From Streptomyces sp. NRRL B-3428 (GTDB taxonomy: Bacteria; Actinomycetota; Actinomycetes; Streptomycetales; Streptomycetaceae), in NCBI GenBank assembly GCA_000721375.1, contig JOGW01000004.1, forward strand, positions 310,001-374,000: a stretch of DNA of 64,000 bases, read 5' to 3'. Below the pieces are notes generated by a model. The model was not told where the DNA came from. It worked only from the letters and a program-made list of their open reading frames with translations, and searched no databases. A program made the translations under genes and the position numbers. Positions 54,597 through 63,775 of the stretch are shown in pieces. Numbering within the stretch: position 1 is the stretch's first letter; every line of letters starts with the position of its first letter.

Positions 54597-55550
54597 TCAG
54601 CCCTTGGCCACGGCGCGCAGCCGGTCCACGACGTCCGCCCGCAGCTCGGCGGGCTCCAGCACGACCACATCGGGCCCGAACTCCACGAGCCAGGCGTCGA
54701 GCCCGTGCCCGTACGGAATCTCCAACTCGTCCCAGCCGTCTTCGAGTTCCCGTACACGGGAGGCCTTGGAGCGCAGCGGATAGCCGGCGCCCGAGCGCAG
54801 CTTGATCAGGGCGGTCCGGTCGGTGATCTCCCCGGCCCAGCCCGCGACGGTCTCGCGGACGGTGACGACATCGGGGATCTCGGCGGTGAACTTGCCCGCG
54901 CGCGAACGCACCTTGCCGGTGATCCGCGAGAGCCGGAACACCCGCTCGGCGCCGCGGTCGCGGTCCCAGCCGGCGAGGTACCAGTGGCCGCGCCAGCACT
55001 CCAGGGCCCACGGCTCGACATGTCGGGTCTCGGGGCGGGCGGCGGTGGCCTTGCGGTAGTCGAAGACGACGGGCCTGCGGTCGCGGCAGGCGAGCATCAG
55101 CGGCTCGAAGGCGGTTTCGCGTACGGGGATACGCGGTTCGAGGGCGCCATGGGATTCGTACGGGTCGACGTCCTCGGGCATACCCGCGGCCCGCAGCTTC
55201 TGCAGGGCTCCGCTCGCGGCGCCGGCGAGGCGGGCCTGCTGCCACACCCGGGCGGCGACACCGAGGGCGGCGGCCTCCTCGGCGTCGAAGGTGACGGGCG
55301 GCAGGTTGTTGGAGTCGCGGCGGGCGAGATAGCCGACCTCGCCGTCGAGGTTCTCGACGGTCTCGATGACCAGGCCGAGTTCGCGCAGATCGTCCTTGTC
55401 GCGCTCGAACATCCGGTTGAAGCTGTCATCCGAGTTGGCTTCGAGGTAGGCCTCGATGGAGCCGCGCAGCTCGCGCTTGCTCAGCGGCCGCCGGGTTCCG
55501 AGCAGACACAGCGCCAGATTCATCAGCCGCTCCGCCTTGGCAATCGCCAT
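54597..55550 (-). CDS. pafB: WYL-domain regulator PafB
   Basis: The 317-residue protein starts MAIAKAERLMNLALCLLGTRRPLSKRELRGSIEAYL, a helix-turn-helix. It has a WYL domain (ACRDRRPVVFDYRKATAARPETRHVEPWALECWRGHWYLAGWDRDRGAERVFRLSRI) and a WCX-like end. ATG 55550 was chosen because the upstream extension has no family support. It is the first gene of pafBC and lies near the proteasome genes, as in mycobacteria, where the pair sits next to pafA. Confidence 0.92.
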   Translation of the reverse strand: MAIAKAERLMNLALCLLGTRRPLSKRELRGSIEAYLEANSDDSFNRMFERDKDDLRELGLVIETVENLDGEVGYLARRDSNNLPPVTFDAEEAAALGVAARVWQQARLAGAASGALQKLRAAGMPEDVDPYESHGALEPRIPVRETAFEPLMLACRDRRPVVFDYRKATAARPETRHVEPWALECWRGHWYLAGWDRDRGAERVFRLSRITGKVRSRAGKFTAEIPDVVTVRETVAGWAGEITDRTALIKLRSGAGYPLRSKASRVRELEDGWDELEIPYGHGLDAWLVEFGPDVVVLEPAELRADVVDRLRAVAKG

Positions 55551-55626
55551 CGACGCCCTCTCCACCCCTCCTGGACTGCCACTACGAAGCTCGACCGTAC
55601 CGCCCTGAGGTCCGGCGGCAAAAGCC

Positions 55627-55656
55627 GAGGGCCCTTGCCAGCAGGCAAGGGCCCTC
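55627..55656 (-). terminator. Terminator after FKBP gene
   Basis: A perfect 13-bp inverted repeat (GAGGGCCCTTGCC and its complement, 55627-55639 with 55644-55656) with loop AGCA is followed on the - strand by GGCTTTT. It separates the FKBP gene from pafB. Confidence 0.88.
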
Positions 55657-55698
55657 AAATGTTCGAACCGGACCGGATCAGATCGTCACCGGCTCGGA

Positions 55699-55736
55699 CA
55701 AGGTGAGTCACGCAAGGTGACTCACAAGGTGACTCA
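55699..55736. repeat. Three-copy 12-bp repeat at the FKBP stop codon
   Basis: CAAGGTGAGTCA (55699-55710), CAAGGTGACTCA (55713-55724) and CAAGGTGACTCA (55725-55736) lie in tandem, with CG between the first two. The last copy contains the FKBP stop codon (55734-55736). Each carries a small dyad GTGA-S-TCA. Confidence 0.8.
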
Positions 55737-56105
55737 GACCGCGACCAGGTCGCAGACGAAGATCAGCGTCTCGCCGGGGGCGATCGCGTTGCCGGCGCCA
55801 CGGTCGCCGTAGCCGAGGTGGGCGGGGATGATCAGCTGGCGGCGGCCGCCGACCTTCATGCCCTGCACGCCCTGGTCCCAGCCCGCGATGACCTGGCCGA
55901 CGCCCAGCTGGAAGCGCAGCGGCGTGCCACGGTTCCAGCTCGAGTCGAACTCCTCGCCGGTCGAGAAGGCCACGCCCACGTAGTGGACCTGGACCGCGTC
56001 CCCGGCCTTGGCCACGGGGCCGTCGCCCTCCCAGATGTCCTTGATCTCAAGGTCCTTCGGGGGCTCGCCGCCGGGGAAGTCGACCTCGGGCTTTTCGATG
56101 CTCAC
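55734..56105 (-). CDS. FKBP-type peptidyl-prolyl isomerase
   Basis: The 123-residue single-domain protein has the FKBP core VQVHYVGVAFSTGEEFDSSWNRGTPLRFQLGVGQVIAGWDQGVQGMKVGGRRQLIIPAHLGYG, with the active-site aromatic and Asp residues (YVG, FDSSW, VIAGWD, LGYG) intact. No signal peptide is present, so it is cytosolic. It catalyses proline isomerisation and lies downstream of a secreted tandem FKBP on the same strand. Three copies of a 12-bp repeat cover its stop codon. Confidence 0.95.
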   Translation of the reverse strand: MSIEKPEVDFPGGEPPKDLEIKDIWEGDGPVAKAGDAVQVHYVGVAFSTGEEFDSSWNRGTPLRFQLGVGQVIAGWDQGVQGMKVGGRRQLIIPAHLGYGDRGAGNAIAPGETLIFVCDLVAV

Positions 56106-56197
56106 GTGTATTGCTCCTGGTTTCTACGAATGGGCAACCGGGACAGTCTCGCACTCTTCGCCGCGAACCTGCGAAGCCCTGAGCGAAGACGGGCAGG

Positions 56198-57154
56198 TCA
56201 GCCCTTGGCGAGGATGTCCACGGTGAAGACGAGGGTGGACTTGGCCGGGATCGGGCCCTGCGCCTGATCGCCGTAGCCCTGGTCCGGCGGCACGACCAGC
56301 AGCACACGGCTGCCGACCTTCTTGCCCTCCAGGCCCTTGGTCCAGCCCGGGATCACACCGGCGAGCGAGAAGCTGGCCGGGGCGCCACGGTCATAGCTGC
56401 TGTCGAACTTCTTGCCGTCCTTCCAGAGCACGCCCTGGTAGTTCACGGTCAGAGTGTCGGTGGACTTGACCGGCTCGCCCTTGCCCTCGATCACGTAGTT
56501 CGAGATCAGCTTGGTCGGGGCGTCGCCCTCGGGCTTGGAGAGCGAGGGCGCCTTGCCGTCGGTGTTGGTGCCGACCTTGGGCAGCGAAGCGTCGGTCTGC
56601 GGGACGTCGGTGCCCTCGGCGGACTTCGGAACCGTGGTCGCCTTCAGGATGTCCACGACGAACACCAGCGTGGCGTTCGGCTTGATGTCCCCCTGGCCCT
56701 GCGCTCCGTAACCGAGCTCCGGCGGGATACCGATCTCGACGCGGCTGCCGACCTGCTGACCCTCCAGGCCCTGCTCCCAGCCCGGGATGACCTCGCCGGC
56801 GCCGAGCGTCAGCTTGAAGGGCTCACCGCGGTCGAAGCTGTTGTCGAAGGGCTTGTCCGAGTCCCAGGCCTGCCCCAGGTAGTTGACCTCGATCTGGTCA
56901 CCCTTGACGACCTTCTGGTCCGTGCCCTTGCTCAGGACATTGACCTTGAGCTGCTTGACAGGGGTACCGGTGCCCTTGGCGAGCGTCGGCTTCTCGCCGA
57001 ACTTCTCGCCCGCGGTGACGGCGGGAAGACCGTCCTTCATCTGCCCGGCGGCGGAGGACGAGTCGGATGTGGAGTCGGAGGCCTTGTCGTCACCGCAGGC
57101 CGCCACGGACAGCAGCAACACGGGGACGAGCACAAGGCCGGCAAGTCGGCGCAC
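56198..57154 (-). CDS. Lipoprotein with two FKBP-type isomerase domains
   Basis: The 318-residue protein has a lipoprotein signal with lipobox SVAAC, a Ser/Thr/Asp-rich stalk and two FKBP domains. The first is QIEVNYLGQAWDSDKPFDNSFDRGEPFKLTLGAGEVIPGWEQGLEGQQVGSRVEIGIPPELGYG; the second is LTVNYQGVLWKDGKKFDSSYDRGAPASFSLAGVIPGWTKGLEGKKVGSRVLLVVPPDQGYG. Both keep the core residues. It acts on exported proteins at the outer face of the membrane. GTG 57154 follows GAGGAACCC. It is in the same orientation as pafA, but a terminator lies between them. Confidence 0.93.
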   Translation of the reverse strand: MRRLAGLVLVPVLLLSVAACGDDKASDSTSDSSSAAGQMKDGLPAVTAGEKFGEKPTLAKGTGTPVKQLKVNVLSKGTDQKVVKGDQIEVNYLGQAWDSDKPFDNSFDRGEPFKLTLGAGEVIPGWEQGLEGQQVGSRVEIGIPPELGYGAQGQGDIKPNATLVFVVDILKATTVPKSAEGTDVPQTDASLPKVGTNTDGKAPSLSKPEGDAPTKLISNYVIEGKGEPVKSTDTLTVNYQGVLWKDGKKFDSSYDRGAPASFSLAGVIPGWTKGLEGKKVGSRVLLVVPPDQGYGDQAQGPIPAKSTLVFTVDILAKG

Positions 57155-57262
57155 GGGTTCCTCAGATCTCAGACGGCTCAGTGATGTGCCGGACACTCTA
57201 AGGGGGTCCGGTGAAGCGGGGCACGTCCCCGCGCCGTGGCCCGGCTCCGTCTGAGACGTCGA

Positions 57263-57295
57263 CAGGCCCCGTACGCGCGCAACGTACGGGGCCTG
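57263..57295 (-). terminator. Terminator of pafA
   Basis: A perfect 12-bp inverted repeat (CAGGCCCCGTAC with GTACGGGGCCTG, 57263-57274 and 57284-57295) lies about 27 bases past the pafA stop. Confidence 0.85.
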
Positions 57296-57321
57296 CCGTG
57301 GGTTCCGCCTTACGGCCGGGG

Positions 57322-58683
57322 TTACATCCCGGCGATCAGCTTCTCCACCCGGTCGTCCACCGACCGGAACGGGTCCTTGCACAGCACGGTGCGCTGCGCC
57401 TGGTCGTTGAGCTTGAGGTGCACCCAGTCCACCGTGAAGTCCCGGCGCTGCTCCTGAGCACGGCGGATGAAGTCGCCGCGCAGCCGCGCCCGAGTGGTCT
57501 GCGGGGGCACCGACTTGCCCTCGAAGATCTTCAAGTCATTGCAGATACGGGCCGCTTGGCCCCTCTTCTCGAGCAGGTAGTAGAGCCCGCGCCGACGGTG
57601 GATGTCGTGGTAGGCGAGGTCTATCTGCGCGACCCGGGGGTGCGACATGGTCATGTTGTGCTTGGCGCGGTAGCGCTCGATGAGCTTGTACTTCATGACC
57701 CAGTCGATCTCGGTGCCGATCCGGTCGAGATCCTCCGCCTCGATGGCGTCGAGGGTGCGGCCCCAGAGTTCGAGAACCTGGGCGACCGTGCCGGTGCGGA
57801 TGCCGCGCCGGTCGACGAAGTCCACGGCCTTCTCGTAGTACTCGCGCTGCACGTCGAGCGCCGAGGCCTCACGCCCGGAGGCGAGCCGAACCTTGCGCCG
57901 TCCTGTGATGTCGTGGCTGACCTCGCGGATCGCCCGGATCGGGTTCTCCAGGGTCAGGTCCCGCATCACGGTGCCCGCCTCGATCATGCGCAGCACCAGG
58001 TCGGTGGCGCCGACCTTGAGCAGCATGGTCGTCTCGGACATGTTGGAGTCGCCGACGATGACATGCAGACGGCGGTAGCGCTCCGCGTCCGCGTGCGGTT
58101 CGTCGCGGGTGTTGATGATCGGCCGGGAGCGCGTCGTCGCCGACGAGACGCCTTCCCAGATGTGCTCGGCGCGCTGGCTCACGCAGTACACGGCGCCACG
58201 CGGGGTCTGCAGCACCTTGCCGGCCCCGCACAGGAGCTGACGGGTCACCAGGAACGGGATGAGGATGTCCGCGAGCCGGGAGAACTCGCCGTGCCGGGCC
58301 ACGAGGTAGTTCTCGTGGCAGCCGTACGAGTTGCCCGCCGAGTCGGTGTTGTTCTTGAAGAGATAGACGTCGCCCGCGATCCCCTCCTCGTGCAGGCGGC
58401 GTTCGGCGTCGACGAGGAGGCCTTCGAGAATGCGCTCGCCCGCTTTGTCGTGCGTGACCAGCTCGGTCACGTTGTCACATTCGGGAGTTGCGTACTCCGG
58501 ATGTGATCCGACGTCGAGATAGAGGCGGGCGCCGTTCCGCAGAAAGACATTGCTGCTGCGGCCCCATGACACGACACGGCGGAAGAGGTACCGCGCCACT
58601 TCGTCAGGCGACAGACGGCGCTGTCCCCTGAACGTGCATGTGACGCCGTACTCGTTCTCCAGCCCGAAAATTCGGCGGTCCAT
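57322..58683 (-). CDS. pafA: Pup-protein ligase PafA
   Basis: The 453-residue protein belongs to the carboxylate-amine ligase (glutamine-synthetase-like) family. It starts [23 protein letters not shown] with the ATP/metal-binding Glu in FGLENEYG, continues with [16 protein letters not shown] and ends with the C-terminal Pup-binding region ([28 protein letters not shown]). It attaches the C-terminal Glu of Pup to lysines of target proteins. It lies apart from prcBA-pup-dop by two unrelated genes, as is usual in Streptomyces. Full length for the family. Confidence 0.97.
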   Translation of the reverse strand: MDRRIFGLENEYGVTCTFRGQRRLSPDEVARYLFRRVVSWGRSSNVFLRNGARLYLDVGSHPEYATPECDNVTELVTHDKAGERILEGLLVDAERRLHEEGIAGDVYLFKNNTDSAGNSYGCHENYLVARHGEFSRLADILIPFLVTRQLLCGAGKVLQTPRGAVYCVSQRAEHIWEGVSSATTRSRPIINTRDEPHADAERYRRLHVIVGDSNMSETTMLLKVGATDLVLRMIEAGTVMRDLTLENPIRAIREVSHDITGRRKVRLASGREASALDVQREYYEKAVDFVDRRGIRTGTVAQVLELWGRTLDAIEAEDLDRIGTEIDWVMKYKLIERYRAKHNMTMSHPRVAQIDLAYHDIHRRRGLYYLLEKRGQAARICNDLKIFEGKSVPPQTTRARLRGDFIRRAQEQRRDFTVDWVHLKLNDQAQRTVLCKDPFRSVDDRVEKLIAGM

Positions 58684-58692
58684 GACTGAACA

Positions 58693-59952
58693 TTACGCCT
58701 GATGCTCCGCGCTGAAACCGGGTTCGACGGGACCTTTTCGATCACTTTCCGACGAGCCGGTGATACTCGTGGTGCGTCCGGGAACGGCGAGCACCTTCAC
58801 AGTCGCAAGCAACACGAACAGCGCGGCGAATCCGCCGAGGCCCGCGACGCCGAATCCCCAGGCCGTCGAACCGCCCTCGATCGCCGGTCCCGCAACGCCC
58901 GTTCCGACCGCGGCGCCCACACCGAAGGACGTCACGAGCCAGGAGAACGCCTCGGTCACGGTGCCTCGCGGAGCATGCCGGTCGACGACGATGAACGCGC
59001 ACGCGAGCGAGGGTGCGAGGAACACACCGGCGAGCGCGGCGAGTACACACATCGGCACGACCGACGGAGTGAACGCCAGCGGTACGTAGCCGAGCGCGAG
59101 CAGCCCGACGAGGAACCTCAGCCGTCGCTCGGGGGCGCCCGTCCACTGGCGCGCGCCGTACAGCGTGCCGCCGAGGAGCGCCCCCAGTCCGAGCGCGGCC
59201 ATCAGCCAGCCGTAGATCGACTCCTGTCCGTGGTCGTCGGCGTACGCCACACCGGCCACGGTGATGGAGCCGAGCGCGAGCCCTACGAAGAAGAACGAAC
59301 CGAGCAGCGCGAGCAGGCCGGGCGAGCGCAGCGCGCCGAGCCAGTGCGCCTCACGCGGCGCCGAACGCCACGTACGCGAAGGCTCGGAGACCACCACGGA
59401 CAGCGCGCCCGCGACACCGATCACATTGATGACGAGCAACGCGCCCGCCGCCGACCACAGCGACACGATCAGCGTGACGAGCAACGGCCCGACGGTGAAC
59501 ATCACTTCCTGCGCCACCGCGTCCATGGCGTACGCGGCGTGCACCCGGTCCTCACGCTTGAGGACTCCGGGCCACAGCGCCCTGAGGCCGCCTTCCAGCG
59601 GCGGCGTGAAGAGTCCGGCTATCACCACGGCCCCGTACGCGAGCATCAGCGAGTCGATCCCCACGAAGGCGAACAGCGCCATGCCGATCGCGGAGACGAT
59701 CGCGGCCGGCAGCATCACGCGCGGCTGCCCCTTGAGGTCCACGGCCCGCCCGAGCAGCGGCTGCCCGACGGCGGTCGCGAGCCCGTACACGGCGGCGAGC
59801 ACGCCGGCCAGCGTGTAGCTGCCGCCCTCGGCGCGCGTGAACAGCACGATCGCGATATGCCCCGTCGCGTTCGGCAGCCGGCCCACCAGCGTGCCGGTGA
59901 GCAGCCGCGCCGCATGCCGTGTGCGCAGCAGCTCCGCGTATCCCGCTGCCAT
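58693..59952 (-). CDS. Major facilitator superfamily transporter
   Basis: The 419-residue protein has 12 predicted helices with the MFS loop motif near LLGRAVDLKGQPRVMLPAA. It starts ATG 59952 behind GAGAGGGG. It is divergent from the LacI-family regulator at 60096, and a 10-bp-arm palindrome lies between the two genes, so the regulator probably controls the transporter. The substrate is unknown; a sugar or drug is plausible. Its stop is about 10 bases from the pafA start, so it may be transcribed into pafA. Confidence 0.92.
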   Translation of the reverse strand: MAAGYAELLRTRHAARLLTGTLVGRLPNATGHIAIVLFTRAEGGSYTLAGVLAAVYGLATAVGQPLLGRAVDLKGQPRVMLPAAIVSAIGMALFAFVGIDSLMLAYGAVVIAGLFTPPLEGGLRALWPGVLKREDRVHAAYAMDAVAQEVMFTVGPLLVTLIVSLWSAAGALLVINVIGVAGALSVVVSEPSRTWRSAPREAHWLGALRSPGLLALLGSFFFVGLALGSITVAGVAYADDHGQESIYGWLMAALGLGALLGGTLYGARQWTGAPERRLRFLVGLLALGYVPLAFTPSVVPMCVLAALAGVFLAPSLACAFIVVDRHAPRGTVTEAFSWLVTSFGVGAAVGTGVAGPAIEGGSTAWGFGVAGLGGFAALFVLLATVKVLAVPGRTTSITGSSESDRKGPVEPGFSAEHQA

Positions 59953-59985
59953 CAGTGCGGCCCCTCTCGGATCAAGCTCAAGTTT

Positions 59986-60012
59986 TACGTATAACGTCCA
60001 TGGTTATACGTA
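59986..60012. promoter_or_regulatory. LacI-type operator in MFS-regulator spacer
   Basis: TACGTATAAC (59986-59995) and GTTATACGTA (60003-60012) are perfect 10-bp complements with a seven-base centre. The length and position fit a LacI/GalR operator controlling both divergent genes. Confidence 0.8.
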
Positions 60013-60095
60013 CCATGAGCCCAGCCCAACGGTCCAGACGGCTGCACGCCAGCACCCACTCGTCAAGACCGCCGACCGACCAGCGAGGAGCCGCC

Positions 60096-61097
60096 GTGGC
60101 CCGGCCCACGAGCAAGGACGTGGCCCACGCCGCCGGGGTCTCCCAGGCCGCCGTCTCCCTCGTCCTCGGCGACAAATGGCGCGGACGCGTCTCCGAGGCC
60201 ACCGCCGAACGCGTCCGGGAAGCCGCCCGCGAGCTCGGCTACCGCCCGAATCTCGCCGCCCGCAATCTGCGCCTCGGCTCCACGCGCACCGCGCTCCTGG
60301 TCGTCCCCGCGCTCACCAACGACTTCTTCGCCCGCGTCTACACCGGCGCCGCCCGCATCGCCGCGGAGCACGACTTCGGCGTGGTCCTCTACCCCTCCCC
60401 CGACGGCATCGGCCCCGCCAAGGACCCCTTCGCCTCCGCCCGCTCAGCCCTCGACGGCGTCATCGCCTCCTCGATGGCGGCCGGCGCACTCACCGACATC
60501 CGCGGCGCCGACCTGCCGCTCGTCATGCTCGACAGCGACCCGGCCGACACCACCGCCGCCGCCCACGTCAACGTCGACCTCGCCGACGGCATGCGCCAGA
60601 TGACCTCGTACCTCCTGGGACTGGGCCACCGACGCTTCCTCCATCTGGCCGCCGCGGTCGACTCATGGACCTTCGCCGTACGAGCCGACTCCATCGCCCG
60701 GTCCCTGCGCGACACCCCCGACGCCACCCTGCGCACCGAGCGGGCCCCGCTGTCCGTCCACGGCGCCCGCGCCGCCGCCGAGCGCGCCCTGAACGGCCCC
60801 GGGCCGCGTCCCACCGCCGTCATCTGCGACGACGACATCATCGCCGCCGGCGCCTGCAAGGCCGTACGCCGCCTGGGGCTCCGCATCCCCGAGGACATCT
60901 CCGTCGCCGGCTTCGACGACCTGGCCCTGTCCACCGCCGTCGACCCCGAGCTCACCACGATCCGCCTGCCGGCCGAACAGGTCGGCGAACGCGGGATGCG
61001 GGCCCTGCTGCACGTACTGGAAGGCAAGGAGCCCGAAAGCGACGCCCTGCCGGTCGAGTTGGTCGTACGGGACTCCACGGCGCCGCCCGCGCCGTAG
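60096..61097 (+). CDS. LacI-family transcriptional regulator
   Basis: The 333-residue protein starts with the LacI helix-turn-helix (ARPTSKDVAHAAGVSQAAVSLVLGDKWRGRVSEATAERVREAARELGYRPNLAARNLR) and continues with a periplasmic-binding-type effector domain (AVICDDDIIAAGACKAVRRLGLRIPEDISVAGFDDL). GTG 60096 was chosen with GAGGAG upstream; a longer in-frame start at 59919 overlaps the operator and is rejected. It is divergent from an MFS transporter, which is its likely target. The effector is unknown. Confidence 0.92.
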   Translation: MARPTSKDVAHAAGVSQAAVSLVLGDKWRGRVSEATAERVREAARELGYRPNLAARNLRLGSTRTALLVVPALTNDFFARVYTGAARIAAEHDFGVVLYPSPDGIGPAKDPFASARSALDGVIASSMAAGALTDIRGADLPLVMLDSDPADTTAAAHVNVDLADGMRQMTSYLLGLGHRRFLHLAAAVDSWTFAVRADSIARSLRDTPDATLRTERAPLSVHGARAAAERALNGPGPRPTAVICDDDIIAAGACKAVRRLGLRIPEDISVAGFDDLALSTAVDPELTTIRLPAEQVGERGMRALLHVLEGKEPESDALPVELVVRDSTAPPAP

Positions 61098-61141
61098 AAG
61101 CCCTCCTGCGCCGCAGAACAAGCCCTCCCGCGCCCTGGAAC

Positions 61142-61185
61142 GAGCTCGCCCCCGCCACCGGGGATCCGGCGACGGGGGCGGGCTC
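61142..61185. terminator. Bidirectional hairpin between LacI gene and prcA
   Basis: A 13-bp stem (GAGCTCGCCCCCG with CGGGGGCGGGCTC, one G.U-compatible difference; 61142-61154 and 61173-61185) separates the convergent LacI and prcA genes. Confidence 0.75.
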
Positions 61186-61205
61186 ACATCAACAGACAGG
61201 CGGGC

Positions 61206-61961
61206 TCAGGACTCGCCCTCCTCCTCGTCCGAAGGATCGTCCGTCTTGGCGATCGCCGCATTGTCCGCCTCGAGGAGACGGGACAACTGACGGCCCACGA
61301 TCCGCTTGAACTTCCGCTGCTGCGGCCGCGTACGGTCCAGAATCGCGACCTCGAGGCGCTCCGCGGGAATCTCCCGCTCACTCCCGTTGGCCTCACGCGA
61401 CAGCGCCTGCACCGCCAGCTTCAGCGCCTCGGCCAGGGACATCCCATCCTGGTGACGCTGATCGAGGAAGGTGCTGATCTGCTCCGCATTACCGCCCACC
61501 GCGACCGAGCCGTGCTCGTCCACGATCGAACCGTCGTGCGGCAGCCGGTAGATCTGATCGCCCTCGGGCTCATTGCCCACCTCGGCGACGACCAGCTCCA
61601 CCTCATAGGGCTTCTCCGCGGCACTGGAGAAAATCGTGCCGAGAGTCTGCGCGTACACGTTCGCAAGACCACGCGCGGTCACATCGTCACGGTCATAGGT
61701 ATAGCCACGCAGATCCGCGTAACGAACCCCGCCGATACGCAAGTTCTCGTATTCGTTGTACTTACCGGCCGCGGCAAAACCGATCCGGTCATAGATCTCG
61801 CTGAACTTGTGCAGCGCGCGGGACGGATTCTCTCCGACGAACACAATCCCGTCGGCGTACTGCATCACCACAAGGCTGCGTCCACGAGCGATGCCCTTAC
61901 GGGCGTACTCCGCCCGGTCGGCCATGGCCTGCTGAGGTGAGACATAGAACGGCGTCGACAC
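61206..61961 (-). CDS. prcA: 20S proteasome alpha subunit PrcA
   Basis: The 251-residue protein starts [40 protein letters not shown]; the N-terminal segment up to YARKGIARG forms the gating part of actinobacterial alpha rings. The rest is the Ntn-hydrolase fold without an active-site Thr. A charged C-terminal extension ([16 protein letters not shown]) is typical of Streptomyces. It follows prcB on the same strand with a 52-base spacer and completes the 20S core. Confidence 0.97.
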   Translation of the reverse strand: MSTPFYVSPQQAMADRAEYARKGIARGRSLVVMQYADGIVFVGENPSRALHKFSEIYDRIGFAAAGKYNEYENLRIGGVRYADLRGYTYDRDDVTARGLANVYAQTLGTIFSSAAEKPYEVELVVAEVGNEPEGDQIYRLPHDGSIVDEHGSVAVGGNAEQISTFLDQRHQDGMSLAEALKLAVQALSREANGSEREIPAERLEVAILDRTRPQQRKFKRIVGRQLSRLLEADNAAIAKTDDPSDEEEGES

Positions 61962-62013
61962 CGGTTATCCGTCCCTTTCTGTCAGTGACAAGTGCATTCC
62001 GGTCCACCCGCTC

Positions 62014-62859
62014 TCAGAGCAGCGCGGCCCGCGGGCCATCAGGTCGCTCGAGGCGGTGCTCCACGACCGAGCGAGCCAGCGCCGAGGACTCCTCCTCGGA
62101 CAGCCTCCGGAAACCCTCATCCGTGATCACGGTGACGATCGGGAAGATCCGGCGGGCCACATCCGGACCGCCCGTCGCCGAGTCGTCGTCCGCGGCGTCG
62201 TACAGCGCCTGGACGACCAGCGTCGTGGCGTCCTGCTCACTCAACTGGTTGTGGAACAGCTTCTTCAGAGCGCCACGGGCGAAGATCGAACCGGAGCCCG
62301 TGGCCGCGAAGCCCTGTTCCTCGGTACGGCCACCCGTCACGTCGTACGAGAAGATCCGGCCGCGCTCGCGGTCGAGGTCGTACCCGGCGAACAGCGGCAC
62401 GACCGCGAGGCCCTGCATCGCCATGCCCAGGTTCGAACGGATCATCGTGGAGAGGCGGTTGGCCTTGCCCTCCAGCGAGAGCTGCGCGCCCTCGACCTTC
62501 TCGAAGTGCTCCAGCTCCAGCTGGAACAGCTTCACCATCTCCACCGCGAGACCGGCGGTGCCGGCGATACCGACGGCCGAGTACTCGTCCGCCGGGAAGA
62601 CCTTCTCCATGTCGCGCGAAGCGATCATGTTGCCCATCGTGGCCCGCCGGTCACCGGCGAGCACCACGCCGCCGGGGAACGTGACCGCCACGATCGTGGT
62701 GCCGTGCGGCGCCTCGAACGCACCCTGCACCGTCGGCAGGTTGCGCTTGCCGGGCAGCATCTCGGGCGAGTGCTCACCCAGGAAGTCCATGAAGGACGAG
62801 GACCCAGGCGTCAGGAAGGCAGCTGGTAGACGCCCGGTGCTACGAGGATTGGCTTCCAC
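62014..62859 (-). CDS. prcB: 20S proteasome beta subunit PrcB
   Basis: The 281-residue precursor has a propeptide of 53 residues and catalytic Thr54 in [16 protein letters not shown], where the bar marks the autoprocessing site. The conserved Asp/Lys/Ser of the active site and the family fold follow ([40 protein letters not shown]). GTG 62859 was chosen from the Streptomyces propeptide start ([16 protein letters not shown]) and GGAAGGAA upstream. It overlaps the end of the endonuclease VII-like gene by 49 bases. Confidence 0.97.
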   Translation of the reverse strand: MEANPRSTGRLPAAFLTPGSSSFMDFLGEHSPEMLPGKRNLPTVQGAFEAPHGTTIVAVTFPGGVVLAGDRRATMGNMIASRDMEKVFPADEYSAVGIAGTAGLAVEMVKLFQLELEHFEKVEGAQLSLEGKANRLSTMIRSNLGMAMQGLAVVPLFAGYDLDRERGRIFSYDVTGGRTEEQGFAATGSGSIFARGALKKLFHNQLSEQDATTLVVQALYDAADDDSATGGPDVARRIFPIVTVITDEGFRRLSEEESSALARSVVEHRLERPDGPRAALL

Positions 62860-63443
62860 GGAGTTCCTTCCACGTAAGCGGCCGCACGCCTTATGGCGTC
62901 TGGCCGGTCCTTGAACTGCCCCAGTGCCGCATTGCAGCTGAAGCACAACACGCCACGGACCCTACCCGTCTGGTGACAGTGATCCACATGCTCTGCCGGT
63001 GCAGCAAGGCAGATACAACAAACACCTTGCTGCTCGGCGATCAGAGCATCCAACTCGTCGGGCGACAAACCGTACTTGCGCTTGAAGTAGCTGATTCGGT
63101 TGCGTTCGGCTCGGCATTCGCGACAGTAGCTCGACCAACCATCCGAGGAGGACTTGTTGGGCTCCCACTCCGAATGCGGCTTGATCTCCTCACACTGCGG
63201 GCAGCGCTTGTGCCCCGAAGGCACATCGGCCTTGACGCGAACACGCTTCCCCTTGGCTTCCTGACGCTGCCGGTAGTACTCCGCAGAGCACTCCCGGCAG
63301 TACGCCTGGAGACCATCGGACATCGATCTATTGCTCGCGAACGCTGCCCGCGTGAGGAGCTGTTGGCACCTGGAGCAGCGCCTCAGCCCCGAACCATCAA
63401 CCACGAATGACACCTTCGAATCGGAGGAGTAGTTACTCCCCAC
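62811..63443 (-). CDS. Endonuclease VII-like HNH protein inside the proteasome operon
   Basis: The 210-residue protein has two N-terminal zinc knuckle pairs (Cys23/26 with Cys49/52; Cys81/84 with Cys107/110). A C-terminal domain follows with CCIC (142-145), HVDHCHQTG (His152, Asp154, His155, His157) and [10 protein letters not shown] (Cys167/170). This matches the phage T4 endonuclease VII-type HNH module. GTG 63443 overlaps pup by 11 bases, and its end overlaps the prcB start by 49 bases, so it is embedded in the operon. Why a nuclease-like protein is coupled to the proteasome is unknown; it may be structural, regulatory or a DNA-damage link. Confidence 0.9.
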   Translation of the reverse strand: MGSNYSSDSKVSFVVDGSGLRRCSRCQQLLTRAAFASNRSMSDGLQAYCRECSAEYYRQRQEAKGKRVRVKADVPSGHKRCPQCEEIKPHSEWEPNKSSSDGWSSYCRECRAERNRISYFKRKYGLSPDELDALIAEQQGVCCICLAAPAEHVDHCHQTGRVRGVLCFSCNAALGQFKDRPDAIRRAAAYVEGTPWKPILVAPGVYQLPS

Positions 63444-63648
63444 CCTTCTGAACGAAGGACCTCACGAAATCCTCGGCATTCTCTTCGAGGACGTCATCGA
63501 TCTCGTCAAGAACCGAGTCGACATCCTCACTCAGCTTCTCCTGGCGCTCCGCCAGATCCTCGGAAGCCTGCGCCTCGGGCGCCTGCTCCTCGGTCTCCGT
63601 GGAACGCGTGGCCTTCTGCTGTCCGCCGCCGGTGTCCTTGGTCGCCAT
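63433..63648 (-). CDS. pup: Prokaryotic ubiquitin-like protein Pup
   Basis: The 71-residue protein starts MATKDTGGGQQKATRSTETEE and ends [13 protein letters not shown]. The last residue is Glu, so no Dop deamidation is needed before PafA attaches it, in contrast to mycobacterial Pup ending in Gln. The central region (DVDSVLDEIDDVLEENAEDFVRSF) forms the coiled-coil helix that binds the proteasomal ATPase. It lies between dop and the endonuclease VII-like gene and overlaps the latter by 11 bases. Confidence 0.98.
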   Translation of the reverse strand: MATKDTGGGQQKATRSTETEEQAPEAQASEDLAERQEKLSEDVDSVLDEIDDVLEENAEDFVRSFVQKGGE

Positions 63649-63775
63649 GTCCCTCACCCCGCTCGGTGTCGACGTTCGCCGTTCTTGATCAGACCCTACG
63701 CCGAGGGTCCGACATCGGCCCCGCAGTTACTTCAACGTACGAGGCCTACCCCTGTGTTTCCCATCAGAGGCGTAT
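63649..63775. other. Spacer between dop and pup
   Basis: About 127 bases without a gene. It should contain the pup ribosome site (GTGAGGGAC just before the start) and possibly a promoter. Confidence 0.5.

Noticed and set aside
59919..60095. Upstream extension of the LacI regulator
   Set aside because: It overlaps the MFS start and the palindromic operator, and the helix-turn-helix begins right after GTG 60096.
62860..62946. 29-residue extension of prcB
   Set aside because: It lies within the endonuclease VII-like gene, and the known Streptomyces propeptide begins at GTG 62859.
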